64,000 nt of DNA from an uncultured Collinsella sp. (GCA_902494535.1 CABUTO010000006.1:1-64000); one strand, 5' to 3'; numbered from the stretch's first letter, positions 1 through 10,243 are shown. Translations and numbers: made by a program. The notes: a model not told the origin generated them from the sequence alone.

Positions 1-372
1 GAGGTATTACGAGCTCCTGTGCGAATTGGAGAGAACGCTCCCGCAAACTGCCTCTTGACAACTTATAGGAGCGTCGGTTTTACCTTTGCGTTTTTCCCTT
101 GGTCAAGTAATACAGGTCCAGCCCCGTAATCCGCCATACTTTTGAAACCAGCCCATTTGGGACGGGCCTCTTCTGACTACTTTTGCCCGAACATTCGCTC
201 AAATGATTTTTCTGGGACGGGGATGAAATAATCATTGGGTGCCGAATGATTATTTCATCCCCGTCCCAGAAAAATCATTCCGCATGTTGGACGCAGCTAA
301 AATAACCCCATCGCAAATTGACTACCCTAGCATTGGGGATACCATGGTAGCACCCTAGCGAAAGGATGTTTC
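1..372. other. Intergenic region with a long perfect palindrome
   Basis: I see no convincing coding region here. The stretch contains a perfect 35-nt inverted repeat (listed separately). Around 75-107 there is a T-rich segment that resembles 8403-8436, with a shared pattern CGGTTTTA, TTTGC, TTTTTC and TGGTC in the same order. The last part is the leader of the peptidase gene at 373, with an AAAGGA ribosome-binding site at 361-366. Confidence 0.6.
202..279. repeat. Perfect long palindrome, 35-nt arms and 8-nt spacer
   Basis: The left arm at 202-236 and the right arm at 245-279 are exact reverse complements, separated by GGGTGCCG. The arms contain CTGGGACGGGG followed by ATGAAATAATCATT. The structure would form a very stable hairpin or cruciform. 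No T-run follows on either side, so it is not a plain terminator. A GGGAC/GTCCC motif is shared with the other palindromes in this window. Confidence 0.9.
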
Positions 373-1461
373 ATGGCACATGTCGATGACCAGCGTGCGG
401 CGCGCGTGCTCGATGCGCTCGAGGCTCAGCACCCCGGCGCACAGCTGCTCGTAAACGACCCGTGGTCGATCTATTACCTGACCGGCTTTTATGCCGATAT
501 GTTCGAGCGTTTTTGTGGCGTGCTACTCGCGCGCGGCAGCGAGCCGGTGATCCTAGTCAACGCCCTGCACCAACTGCCAGAGTATGACAATGCCCGCATT
601 GCCTACCACACCGATACCGACGTCGTGGCCGACGCCGTCGTTCGCGAGGTCGATCCGACCAAACCGCTCGGCATCGATACCGTCATGCGTTCCGGCTTTT
701 TGATGCCCCTCATGGAGCGCCACGCCGCCAGCGAGTTTTTCCTGGGCGACTTTGCCGTCACCGCCGCGCGCACCTACAAGGATGCCGCCGAGCAGGAGCT
801 CATGCGCGCGTCCTCGGCCGCTAACGACGCCGTGATGGCCGACGCAATCAAGCTCGTCCACGAGGGCGTGACGGAACGCGAGATTGCCGACCAGATGCTC
901 AATCTGTATCGCAAGCACGGCTGCAAGGGCTTTAGCTTTCCGCCCATCGTGAGCTTTGGCGCCAACGCCGGCGACCCGCACCACGAGCCCGACGACACCG
1001 TACTCAAGCGTGGCGACGTGGTACTGTTCGACATTGGCGGACGCCGTCGCAACTACTGCTCGGACATGACGCGCACGTTCTTTTGGGGAGAGCCAGACGA
1101 GGAGACCGCGCGTATCTACGACATTGTGCGCCACGCCAACGAGGCCGCCGAGGCGCTCATCGCACCGGGCGTTCGCATGTGCGACCTGGACCGCGCCGCG
1201 CGCGACGTGATCGAGGACGCAGGCTACGGCAAATACTTCACGCATCGCCTGGGCCACTCGATCGGCCTGCAGGACCACGAGCCGGGCGACGTCTCGCTGG
1301 TCAACGAGAAGGTCGTGGAGCCGGGCATGACCTTCTCCATCGAGCCGGGCATCTACCTCCCCGGCCGCACCGGTGTCCGCATCGAGGACTTGGCCCTGGT
1401 GACCGAGAACGGCGTCGAGATTCTCAACGCCTACCCCCACGATCCGGTCCGCTTAGGCTAA
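373..1461 (+). CDS. Xaa-Pro dipeptidase/aminopeptidase family (M24)
   Basis: This is a 362-residue cytoplasmic metallopeptidase of the creatinase/aminopeptidase P family, which releases N-terminal residues next to proline. The C-terminal two thirds show the pita-bread fold metal ligands in order: the DIGG aspartate with the following SDMTR aspartate (about residues 220-233), GHSIGLQDHEPG with the ligand histidine (about 297), then SIEPG and RIED glutamates (about 325 and 340). The N-terminal third matches the creatinase N-terminal domain. The ATG at 373 has an AAAGGA site 7 nt upstream. It stands alone and converges on the surface-protein gene. Which of PepP or PepQ is meant cannot be decided from the sequence. 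Confidence 0.9.
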   Translation: MAHVDDQRAARVLDALEAQHPGAQLLVNDPWSIYYLTGFYADMFERFCGVLLARGSEPVILVNALHQLPEYDNARIAYHTDTDVVADAVVREVDPTKPLGIDTVMRSGFLMPLMERHAASEFFLGDFAVTAARTYKDAAEQELMRASSAANDAVMADAIKLVHEGVTEREIADQMLNLYRKHGCKGFSFPPIVSFGANAGDPHHEPDDTVLKRGDVVLFDIGGRRRNYCSDMTRTFFWGEPDEETARIYDIVRHANEAAEALIAPGVRMCDLDRAARDVIEDAGYGKYFTHRLGHSIGLQDHEPGDVSLVNEKVVEPGMTFSIEPGIYLPGRTGVRIEDLALVTENGVEILNAYPHDPVRLG

Positions 1462-1485
1462 CCTCATCCCCAAGTCCCCAAACTA

Positions 1486-1552
1486 AGTTGCGGTGAAATA
1501 CGGACTGCTTAAGGCTTCTAGCCCATAAAATAGTCCCTATTTCACCGCAACT
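1486..1552. repeat. Palindrome family A, copy 1
   Basis: Arms AGTTGCGGTGAAATA (1486-1500) and TATTTCACCGCAACT (1538-1552) are reverse complements. An imperfect inner stem carries GGACTG and a short central palindrome around GGCTTCTAGCC. It lies between two convergent genes. The same arms recur at 8540, 20858, 46346 and 63354, always beyond gene 3' ends. Confidence 0.85.
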
Positions 1553-1573
1553 GCCAAGGGGACCAGGATAGTC

Positions 1574-1599
1574 AAAAAGCCCCGTCCAAAATTAGCTGC
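1574..1599. repeat. Short dispersed repeat R, copy 1
   Basis: These 26 bases match 8509-8534 at 24 positions, with the common core AAAAAGCCCCGTCC followed by AAATT. Both copies lie next to a palindrome of family A, but on opposite sides of it. Function is unknown. Confidence 0.6.
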
Positions 1600-1615
1600 C
1601 CTGATGGCAAAACGA

Positions 1616-1653
1616 AAGGCCTCCCGATTCCCCAAAGAGAACCGGGAGGCCTT
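1616..1653. terminator. Rho-independent terminator, probably bidirectional
   Basis: Arms AAGGCCTCCCG (1616-1626) and CGGGAGGCCTT (1643-1653) are perfect reverse complements. On the minus strand the stem is followed by a T-rich CGTTTTG tract. It sits between the convergent peptidase and surface-protein genes and most likely ends the latter. Confidence 0.75.
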
Positions 1654-1683
1654 CTTGTGACCTAAAGCCCTACGCTCTCGACG

Positions 1684-4600
1684 CTACTCCGCGCGATGAC
1701 GCAGCTTTTCGATCGCTGCGGCGATAAGAGCCAGCAGGCCGGTTCCGCCAAGCGCCGCGACGGTCACAGCAGTATTGTCGCCCGTCTCGGCCAGGCTTCC
1801 CTTAGCGGCCTTCTTGCCATCCTTCTTGCCCGAAGAATCCTTGGCATCGGGCTTGGCACCGTTATCCTTGCCGCCTGTCGGTTCCTGTACAACAACAGGC
1901 TCAACAACCTCGACGGTCACCGAAGCAGTGAGCTGTTGAGGCGCCGGCGTCTCCGCAGCGCCATCCTCGGCAAGCGTCGCAATCGCCGCGGCGTCACCGT
2001 CAACGGGCATCGTCGCGGTAATGACGACGGTTCCGTTCTTGAGGGCCTTGACCTTACCGTTCTCGACCGTGGCGATCGTCGGATCGGACGAAGCCCACGT
2101 CACGGTTCCACGCAGCAGCGCGCCATCGGCCGAATTGCTCGCCGCGGCAGCAAGGTCAATTTCCTTGCCGCGCTCGACCTTGAGCACAGTCACGGAAGTC
2201 GTTGCCTTACCGTTTTGGTCAACGATAACGAGGCCCTTGGCCGCCGGGCGCGGCTTAACGCGTACCATGCAGCTGACTGTAAGCTCCGTACCGCGAACCT
2301 TACCGTCCACGGTCACATCATCGGCACCCCAATCCAGTGCGGGGACATTCTCCCAATCGACATCGTAGTCTTCCTGGCTGTCGTCCTTCATCATCACGGA
2401 GACCTTCTTGGGCAGCGCCTTCAGCACATCGGCGGCAGAGCTTGCCTCGAACACCTCAACGGGAGCGAACGTCGCAGGCCTCACGGGAATCTCACTTGCC
2501 GGCGTCTCGACGACCAGTTTGCAGGTCGCTTTGAGCGTCGCGCCCTCAACGGAGCCCTCGATCGTGAACTCGCCAACGGCGGCAAGATGCTTGTCCAGGC
2601 CATCCGTATTCCACGTGACCGCGGCCTCGTCTGTGTGACCATCGGAATAGGTCACGGTGACCTTCTTGGGCAGCTGCCCCGTCACGGTATCGGCCTTGGC
2701 ATCGCGCTCAACCGTGATCTGCGGCACCTCGGCAACCTTGTTGATCGTCGTCGTGGAGGTAACAATGACCTCGACAGGCAGGTTACCGTTCACCGTCACG
2801 CCCTTGGCGACGACGCTGTTGCCGTACGTGTCGGCCGCGGCAGGAACCTCAGTCCATGTAATCACGGACTCCGCCGTCGTCTTGCCGTCCTTCATGAGCA
2901 CGGTCGCCTTAACGCCCTTGAGTGCCTCACGCACGGCATCGGCTGACGCGCCTTCGGGAACGTTAACTCCCGCGAGAGGCTCAACAGAGGCCGGAATCTC
3001 GGCATTGCTCTTCACGACCGTGACCGTGCACTTGGCCTTAACCGAAGTGCCCTCTACCTTGCCCTCAAGCGCAACATCACCCAGCTTGCCAAGGGCATCT
3101 GCCGTAAGCGGGGTCTTATCCCACGTAACGGCGGCAGTCTTCGTCGAGCCGTCGGACATGTTGAGGGTCACCTGGGCAGGCAGCACGATGTCAGCAGCAG
3201 CCGTGTTGCGGGCAACCGAAAGCTTGATGTCAGCGACGCTCTCTACGACCGGCACTAGGTTGACCGTGGCGTTTACGTCATAATTGCCGACCTTAGTCTT
3301 GCCCGTAACGACAAAGCTTGTACCGTCATTCTTAATGGTGACGGCCTCCTTGGGAGCAGTCCAGTCGATCTTCGAATCGACCTCGGATCCGTCCTTCATG
3401 GCGACCTTCACGGTCTTGGGCAGCGCTGCCACAACGGCATCGGGCTTCGCCCCGTCGTCGAGCGTCACAGCGTCAACCGTACCAGCCAGGTGATCAGGAA
3501 TCTCACGCAGCGGTTTGACGACCTTGATAGTGCACTGTACCTTTTGATCGGTACCGGCAACCGTACCCTTAACCGTAACTTCACCTTCCTTGGCAAAGTC
3601 CTTGTCGGAGAGGCCCTTAGTGCCCCACGTTACGTCGGCTTCGGAATCGGAACCGTCAGAGTATATCGCCGTGACCGTGGCGGGCAGCTTGGCCAAAGCA
3701 TCAGCCGCCTTGGTATCGCGCTCGACCTCAATCTCGTCAACGGTATCAAAGCCCACGATATGCGCCGTCACCTTGACCTGAGCCTTAACGGTCATGCCGT
3801 TGTCCGTAAGGCCCGTGACCTCAAACTCAGTACCGGCACGGCCCAGGCTGTCGACCTGAGACCACTTAACGGGCGTCTCATTCTTGGTCTTGCCGTCCTT
3901 CATGACCACCGTCACCTTGGACGGCAGCTTTTCTATAAGGTCGCTGACCTTAGCATTGTCCGCAATCTCAATAGCATCGATCGGCTCGACGTGGTCGGGC
4001 GTCTGGGCATCCTGATCCACCACGGTCACATTGCAGGTCACCTTGGCACCGTTGAGCTTAACCGTGCCCGTGATCTCCACGGTGCCGGTTCCGTTGAGCA
4101 GCTTGTCCGTAACGTTAGAAAGATCCCAAACGTCAATGTCGAGCAAATCGGTCGAGCCGTCGGAGTAAGTCGCAACAACTTGCTTGGGCATCTGGGCGTA
4201 CAGATCCTGCTTGGACGTGCCCTTGGCAACGCTAAACGACTTGGCCTCGAGCTTGGTAATGGTTCGCGGCGCCTCGGAGACGTTGACGTACACGATGGCA
4301 TTGACGTTGTCGACATCCTTGAGCTTGCCGACGAGTTTATACGTACCCTTCCTGGCGAGCGGCTTGGAGAGGTCGATGCCGTCGGTGTCGGTCCACTTTT
4401 CGATCTCGATGCCGCCTAAACTGCCCCGAGTATCCCGCGCTGAGCCATCCGAGAAATATACGGACACGGCATCTGGCAGCTCCAGCATCGATCCGACCGT
4501 GGTGTTGACCACGACTGCCTCGGGCTGCAACGCAACCTTCTTCGCCTTCTTGTCGGCAACCGTCACCTTGGCGGTCACGTTGCCGTTCTCATCCACGCCG

Positions 4601-5754
4601 ACCTTTTGGCCGTCATCGTCAAGCAGCGCCATAACAGCAACGGCATCAAAGCCGACCACATGGCCCGTCGCATAGAACGTGCCAGGCCGCTCGTACTTCT
4701 CGGGCGCGATCGGATCCCAATCAATAGCCGCCGTCGAAACGGAGCCGTCGCTCATCTCGACCGCCATCTTGGACGGCATAGCAGGCGCAGTGCCCGCCTT
4801 GGTGGTCACCGCGGTCTCACCATTATCGATTGCCTTCTCAACGCCTTGGATAACGATCTTGGTCTGAACAGTGAGGCCGGTGTTGGTGCCGTCGGCGTAT
4901 CCGTTAAGGCCGCTTGCAAACAGCGTGCCAGACACTGTCGTGACCTGACCCGGTTCTCCGGTATAAACCGAGGGACGAACGTAATCCCATTGAACCTGGG
5001 CATTATGAGTTTTGCCGTCACTCGTGACAACTGAGACATTCCACGGTAGCTCGGGGACGACGCCATTGGCCGTGGTAATGCGCTCAGGAACGGCAATAGA
5101 GGTGACAGAGCAGACGTCCACAGTGATCGTCGCCTCGGCACCACCTTGGAGCTTGCCCTTCACCTTGAACGAACCGTCCTTGTCATAAGCATCGGCGGCG
5201 ACACGATCCCATGTGACCTTTTCGCGCTGGGGCTCAGAGGATACATTGTTGTCGTATCGAACCTCAAGGTATTCCGGCAGCATCGGTTTGGTGCCGGGAA
5301 CGGTCCATATGGTTCCGCCCTGAACCGAGGTCGCCTTACTCGCGATCTTAACGGTGGCAGTAATCGGAACGTCAACCGTCTGCATGCCGTACCCTGCATT
5401 AAAGCTAATTGTTGCAGTGCCGCGAACAACGCCACCCTGAGTCCAATCAAAACCCTTCGTGTTCCACTTGACCTCGGCGTATTTGTGCGAATAGTCCGGA
5501 TGTTCTGCCGCATCAGGACTGACAAGATCAACATAGCTGGGAAGCATAGCGGTACCGTCGCTGCCCTTGAGCACCGTAAGGGTTTGCGGCTGAGCCTCCC
5601 AGTTTTTAGTCACGATGGCGTGGACCTTCACGGGGATATTCGTTCCGGCGACCGTTCCGGTAATCGTGCAGTCCTTCTGGGGGTACCTATCGTAGGTGTC
5701 CCAGTTGACGCCGAGGCGGTCAAAAGTCGTTCCGTCCTGCAATGCGCCGGACAC
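1684..5754 (-). pseudogene. C-terminal part of giant Ig-like surface protein, cut off by an upstream in-frame TGA
   Basis: This frame is open from the stop at 5800-5802 down to 1684. It is the direct in-frame continuation of the gene starting at 8121. The only nearby start is a GTG at 5754 with no ribosome-binding site, so independent translation is unlikely. It encodes about 1370 residues of tandem bacterial Ig-like repeats of the Big_4 kind, each with a YSDGS-like strand, a V-W turn and a G-x-V-x-G-T strand. One Big_2-like domain (VTWASSDPTIATVENGKVKA) lies near the C-terminus. The end has the sortase signal variant LAETG, a hydrophobic segment and a charged tail (EKLRHRAE), typical of cell-wall anchoring. 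Without readthrough or repair this anchor would not be made. Confidence 0.8.
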
Positions 5755-5799
5755 GTAGAAGTAGTCCAGATTGACTTCCTCACCGGGATAGATAACGCG

Positions 5800-8121
5800 T
5801 CAGTCCTCGTACGACTGTCCAAGCGTCACACCGTTATCGCTGTAGTTGTTGACACCCTTGACCTCACCGCACACCGCAGTCGCATGGATCTTTGCCAGCG
5901 AGTCGGCGATCGTACCGGTAATTTCGTACTCGCCCGGTTGGCCGTCCAGCAGCTCTTGAGGCAACTCATCCCAGCTATAAGGCTGTCCCGAGGAATACCT
6001 GGGGTAGTAGGAGCTGCCGTCAGACAAATACAGATCGGACAGATAGCGCGGAGCCAGAAGTCCGGCGCCGGGAATATAAGGAATCTTGCCGATGTTGTTA
6101 TCTTCGAGATCACAAATATTGACCGTCGCCGTAACCGGGATGCTGGAACCGGTAAAGTATCCGTTGACCGTAATCTGGCCAAGGTTCTTTAGGACGTCCT
6201 GACTAATCGTCGACCACTGAACGGGGAAACTGCCTCGCGAACCATTCCACATCGTGGCCTCGATTGAATCGGGCATATTGGGCTGGCATCCGATAAGCGT
6301 GCTTGTCGATGTCGAAGAAGGCATCTGCAGGGCGCGGACGGAAATGGTCGCCGTGACTCGATTGCTGTCACCCAGCTCCACCTGACTAGTCGACGAAGAT
6401 GAGGTATTGGTCCAATATGTCAGCGAGCCGGAAAGCTTAAATGACCCCTCGTTTGCCACCTGTGTGTCCAAAATGGGATCCCACGCAATGTTGCACTGCT
6501 TCTTTGTACCGTCGGTAAATGTAACTAAAACGCCGCCGGGAAGGCCGCCGCCCGTTGTAGGGCGTACGCCGACAGGGGTGTTGACAGGGGCAAGAGAGTC
6601 GATAGAGGCAACTTCCCTGACCTCGACCTGAGCAGTCACCTTAAGGCCGTTAACAGGTGACGCATCATACGACGTGAGTGTGCCCTTGACCGTATAGGTG
6701 CCGGCCTTTTGAAATTGAGACACATCGGCGTTGTCCCAGGTAACTTGATAGCCGTGGGTGTATGTGGTGTTATTTGACTGAGTAACGGGAAAATAGACAT
6801 ACGTGCTAAGAGGAGTGTTGTCTCCGACCACGCGCTCAAACCTTAGTGAATCAAAATCGAGCACGTCCTTGGGGTCCTTAACAGTGACAGTACAGGTAAC
6901 CTCACGGTTATCAAAACCATTGAGTTTGCCTTTGACCGTAAACGTTCCCACTTTAGAGTAAAGCGACGCGTCAACAGGATCCCAAGATACCGGGACATGC
7001 TCGGTAGCACCGTTATCAAAGACAACCGAAGCAGAATACGGCAGAGACGGGACCTCACCGGTTAGGGTCGTACACGTCAACTCGGTCTGGACGCTCTTGA
7101 CCGCACGAACATACACGGTGCAGTACACGAGCATGGAGGGGCAGTCCTTTATATGGCCCTCAACAATAAACGTGCCCGCATTCTGGTACTGGTCCTCGGA
7201 AATTTCATTCCACACAACCGGGCACGACCGGGACTCACCATTGGAGTAGTAAACGGACACGCTCGAAGTCAGCGTGGGCGCAAAACCCGCTGCGGTCCAT
7301 GTGGACCACTGAGTGCCACCCGTGGTGCGGGGAGCGTAGACTTTGAGAACACCGGCCACATCGAACGGCTCAGCGAGCGAGAACCATTGACCGTTAGCGT
7401 ACCCACCGCGAATCTGGCCTGTGATGGCGATTTCGGACTCTTCGGTTGCTGAGGCAAACGTCTCTATCGACTTTTCATCCCACTGCACAAAAGCAGAGCC
7501 CTCGGTGCCATCAGACCATTTTACCTTCACTTCAGGGGATGGTACATAGTCGCCGTTATCGAAGCCGACATACTTTTCAATGATGGGATTAGATTCGACC
7601 GAAACGACTTTATGGCCGTTTTCGCTGGTCGGCGCAACGACGTTGGCTGCATCAACTGCCGCCGGGTCCGCCGTAACAGCTTCGATAACCACGTGCTGCT
7701 TGACTGTCTGCGTGGCGCCGTCGACGGTGCCTTCGAACTCATACGAGCCGGCAGGCAGCTGTGCCAGAGTTGCCGGAGCGTCAGCGCCGTTCAACTTCCA
7801 GGTGACGTTTTCCTGCTTAGTGGTGCCGCTCTCGTAGGTCACCGCCACGGTTTGAGGAAGCGTGGCGTCGGAGCCCTCGGCAACATGCAGGTCGGTCAGG
7901 TCCGCAAGCGAGGTGATCTTATCGACCGCCTGATCTTCCGAGGTTGGCTGGGTGGTGTCCGCAGGCGCGGCAGACGCACCCGTCACATCGCTTTGCTCGG
8001 CAACGACTTGGGTGGTATCACCCTGCATCATCTCGGCGAATGCCTGCGGCGGCACCGAGCCGACCGTCATCGTCAGAGCCAAACCCGCGGTAATGGCCGC
8101 GTTGACATGCCTTCTGTTCAT
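5800..8121 (-). CDS. N-terminal part of giant Ig-like surface protein, secreted; ends at premature TGA
   Basis: The 773-residue product starts with a signal peptide (MNRRH, then a hydrophobic AGLALTMTVGSV stretch and the cleavage region AFA). The ATG at 8121 is preceded by GGGAGGAAAC, a strong ribosome-binding site, so longer upstream starts are rejected. After an acidic/threonine-rich linker it consists of repeated Ig-like domains of the Big_4 type with motifs such as VYYSNGE, V-W-x-x-I and G-T-F-x-V-x-G. The TGA at 5800-5802 interrupts a frame that continues another 1371 codons to an LAETG anchor. As it stands, the product would be released rather than wall-attached. The full gene would encode about 2145 residues. 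A likely role is adhesion or a surface stalk, inferred from the architecture only. Confidence 0.8.
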   Translation of the reverse strand: MNRRHVNAAITAGLALTMTVGSVPPQAFAEMMQGDTTQVVAEQSDVTGASAAPADTTQPTSEDQAVDKITSLADLTDLHVAEGSDATLPQTVAVTYESGTTKQENVTWKLNGADAPATLAQLPAGSYEFEGTVDGATQTVKQHVVIEAVTADPAAVDAANVVAPTSENGHKVVSVESNPIIEKYVGFDNGDYVPSPEVKVKWSDGTEGSAFVQWDEKSIETFASATEESEIAITGQIRGGYANGQWFSLAEPFDVAGVLKVYAPRTTGGTQWSTWTAAGFAPTLTSSVSVYYSNGESRSCPVVWNEISEDQYQNAGTFIVEGHIKDCPSMLVYCTVYVRAVKSVQTELTCTTLTGEVPSLPYSASVVFDNGATEHVPVSWDPVDASLYSKVGTFTVKGKLNGFDNREVTCTVTVKDPKDVLDFDSLRFERVVGDNTPLSTYVYFPVTQSNNTTYTHGYQVTWDNADVSQFQKAGTYTVKGTLTSYDASPVNGLKVTAQVEVREVASIDSLAPVNTPVGVRPTTGGGLPGGVLVTFTDGTKKQCNIAWDPILDTQVANEGSFKLSGSLTYWTNTSSSSTSQVELGDSNRVTATISVRALQMPSSTSTSTLIGCQPNMPDSIEATMWNGSRGSFPVQWSTISQDVLKNLGQITVNGYFTGSSIPVTATVNICDLEDNNIGKIPYIPGAGLLAPRYLSDLYLSDGSSYYPRYSSGQPYSWDELPQELLDGQPGEYEITGTIADSLAKIHATAVCGEVKGVNNYSDNGVTLGQSYED

Positions 8122-8272
8122 GTTTCCTCCCGACACGCTCAACGGACCAAACAGCACAGGTCCGATTGGCAAGTTAAGTTGAGCGTATTCTTCGCCGATG
8201 GAGGTTTGCAATATGCTATAGGTTAAGCGGCATAAAAGATTTCGTAAACGGGAGAAATCAGATGACGTATTT

Positions 8273-8303
8273 AAGTGACGAAGGGGCAGTCCCTTTGTCA
8301 CTT
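8273..8303. repeat. Palindrome family B, copy 1 (imperfect)
   Basis: AAGTGACGAAGGGGC pairs with GTCCCTTTGTCACTT with two mismatches around a single central A. A perfect copy with the same centre (GGGACAGTCCC) occurs at 63838-63868. Confidence 0.75.
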
Positions 8304-8330
8304 CCCACCAACACCGCGCCACAAAAACGG

Positions 8331-8464
8331 CCTATCTACTACGTTTAACCCACATGGGTCGACCATAACCGGGTTTTCGTAAAACTGGCAAGCCTTCTAC
8401 CTGCGGTTTTAATTTTGCATTTTTCGGCGTGGTCGAGGGTAACCGGTCAAACGTAGTAGATAGG
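8331..8464. repeat. Inverted repeat, 16-bp perfect arms about 100 bp apart
   Basis: CCTATCTACTACGTTT (8331-8346) and its exact reverse complement (8449-8464) bracket a 102-bp segment. Shorter complementary pieces lie inside it (for example ACCGGG with the later AACCGGT region). The interior is T-rich in one half and resembles bases 75-107. This could be a small non-autonomous element, but no target duplication was confirmed. Confidence 0.6.
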
Positions 8465-8539
8465 CCCATTTCGTGGCAAGCGAGTCAACTCGGGGCACAG
8501 GGCAGCGAAAAAAGCCCCGTCCCAAATTGGCTGCTTTTG

Positions 8540-8606
8540 AGTTGCGGTGATATGCGGACTGGTTGAAGCTTCTGGCTTGTAAAACAGTCCGTATTTCACC
8601 GCAACT
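8540..8606. repeat. Palindrome family A, copy 2
   Basis: Arms AGTTGCGGTGATATGCGGACT and AGTCCGTATTTCACCGCAACT pair with two mismatches. It lies immediately after the folC stop codon, so it could help end that transcript. Confidence 0.8.
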
Positions 8607-8620
8607 GATGAGGGGATGGG

Positions 8621-9964
8621 CTAGCGCAACAGGCCTGCTACTTCGCCGGCTAGGGTGATGGTGCCGGCGGCTACGAAAGGCTCGTCTGCGGCATCGAAAG
8701 CCGCGAGGGCCTCGGACACGCTGGGGTACACGCCCGCCAGCTTGTCAGCGTCCACCAAGGCAGCGAGCTCCTCTGCCGGCAGGGCGCGATCGGAATCGGT
8801 CTGCGTCACGACCACACGGGGGAAGGCCGGAACAAGCACGTCGACGATGCCCGCCACGTCCTTGTCAGCCAACGCCGCGCACAGCAGCGTGGGGCGATTC
8901 TCTACGCACGGATCAATCTCGTCCAGCGCGCTCACAAAGTTCTCGCAGCTCTGGGGGTTATGGCAGGCATCGATCAGCTTAAGCGGATTGGTCCCCAGCA
9001 CATCAAAACGACCCGGCGTGGGGCAGCCCATAAGCGACGCATCGAGCTTGTCATGATCGAGCTCGTGACCCAGATACCCCTCGCAAAGCATAATCGCGCA
9101 CGCAGCATTCTGCGGCTGATACGCTGGCTTAACCATGCTCGACGTATAGATCGCACGCGGCGTGGTGCAGCTAAACTCAACCGTATCGCCCACGTGCTCC
9201 GGCACCTTGGTCGTGGCATGGTTCACCACCAGCGGCACAATGCCGCACGCGCGGCAACGGGAATCCATCACGCACTGAACGCTCGACTCGTGCGTACCCT
9301 CACCCAGCACAACCAGACGTCCGGGTTTGATGACCGCGGCCTTCTCCCCCGCAATTGCCTCAAGCGTGTCGCCCAAAATGCGTGTATGGTCGAATCCAAT
9401 GCCCGCAATGGCGACGGCCAAGGGATCGGTCGCACTCGTAGCATCCCAACGCCCGCCCATGCCGACCTCAAGCACGGCAACATCCACCGCGGCCTCGGCA
9501 AACACTACAAGTGCGGCAGCCGTCAGCAGGTCAAACGGCGTGATGGAATAGGCACGCTCCCCCGCCGCCAAGCGATGAGCATTCACACGACGCCCCGCCT
9601 CAACGGCAGCAGAAACGCCACGGGCAAACGCCTCGTCACTCACAACGCACCCATCAACCTCCATGCGCTCGGGATAACGCACCAGCTGCGGAGACGTATA
9701 CAGCGCCGTCTTGAGCCCCTCGCCACGCAAGATAGCAGCCGAGAAACGCGTCGTAGAAGTCTTACCATTCGTACCGGCAACCTGAATGCAATCGAAATAC
9801 TCATCGGGACGCCCCAACTCATCGAGCATATCGACAACCGTCTCGAGCAGAGGCCCAGCATCCCCAGAAATCCGCCCCGTATCAGCAGCCAAAGCAACAG
9901 CCTCACCAAACGAAAGCAACTCAAACGAGAAAGGAACGACATACGACCCAGAACGCTTAGCCAT
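8621..9964 (-). CDS. folC: Folylpolyglutamate synthase/dihydrofolate synthase
   Basis: The 447-residue enzyme adds glutamate to folates (and possibly to dihydropteroate) using ATP, in the cytoplasm. The Mur-ligase type P-loop AGTNGKTSTTRF lies near residue 60 and is followed by LYTSPQLVRYPERM, the family's SPHL-like omega loop. The mid region has VLEVGMGGRWDATS, and the C-terminal Mur domain has LIDACHNPQS. The ATG at 9964 is chosen because GAGGGGAC lies just upstream; a start eight codons earlier lacks a good site. It follows valS on the same strand across a 279-bp gap holding a nested palindrome, so co-transcription with valS is possible but unproven. Confidence 0.93.
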   Translation of the reverse strand: MAKRSGSYVVPFSFELLSFGEAVALAADTGRISGDAGPLLETVVDMLDELGRPDEYFDCIQVAGTNGKTSTTRFSAAILRGEGLKTALYTSPQLVRYPERMEVDGCVVSDEAFARGVSAAVEAGRRVNAHRLAAGERAYSITPFDLLTAAALVVFAEAAVDVAVLEVGMGGRWDATSATDPLAVAIAGIGFDHTRILGDTLEAIAGEKAAVIKPGRLVVLGEGTHESSVQCVMDSRCRACGIVPLVVNHATTKVPEHVGDTVEFSCTTPRAIYTSSMVKPAYQPQNAACAIMLCEGYLGHELDHDKLDASLMGCPTPGRFDVLGTNPLKLIDACHNPQSCENFVSALDEIDPCVENRPTLLCAALADKDVAGIVDVLVPAFPRVVVTQTDSDRALPAEELAALVDADKLAGVYPSVSEALAAFDAADEPFVAAGTITLAGEVAGLLR

Positions 9965-10120
9965 AACCCAAAGTCCCCTCAACATAAAAAGAGGCCCGTA
10001 AGCAACAACGAGCCCCTCCCATTCAAAATATTAGCCAAACACCGCTTTGCAGCAGAGTCAAGGCCGCAACCAAGTGGCCCTAACTAACAAGTTGCAAACA
10101 ACCACGTAACCGCTATGGGA

Positions 10121-10228
10121 GCGGTTTGGGGCTTTGCTCGATACAAGTTCCGCACGAGCCGAAGGCCACTTAATGTGGCCTTCGTGCGAGCAGGACTGTC
10201 CGCAGTAGCGAGCAATGCCCCAAACCGC
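10121..10228. repeat. Nested palindrome V, copy 1 (3' side of valS)
   Basis: Outer arms of 20 nt (10121-10140 and 10209-10228, one mismatch) enclose an inner hairpin. That hairpin has a 9-bp stem GAAGGCCAC/GTGGCCTTC, loop TTAAT, a 5-nt one-sided bulge GAGCC and a lower CGCAC/GTGCG stem. Copy 2 at 12961-13073 has the same layout in the opposite orientation, with compensating base changes in the inner stem. Confidence 0.85.
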
Positions 10229-10243
10229 GTCCCCCAGTACCGC

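Larger units (their letters stand above)
8122..8620. other. Intergenic region rich in palindromes
   Basis: These 499 bases lie between the start of the surface-protein gene and the end of folC. No supported gene was found. The stretch holds the leader of the surface protein, a family B palindrome (8273-8303), a widely spaced inverted repeat (8331-8464), repeat R copy 2 (8509-8534, on the pattern of 1574-1599) and family A copy 2 (8540-8606). I could not identify a clear promoter. Confidence 0.6.

Noticed and set aside
5754..5754. Independent translation of the C-terminal surface-protein part from GTG at 5754
   Set aside because: No ribosome-binding site precedes it and it lacks a signal peptide, which a wall-anchored protein needs.
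5800..5802. TGA in the surface protein read as selenocysteine
   Set aside because: The context is an Ig-like repeat with no redox role, and no convincing hairpin follows the TGA within SECIS range.
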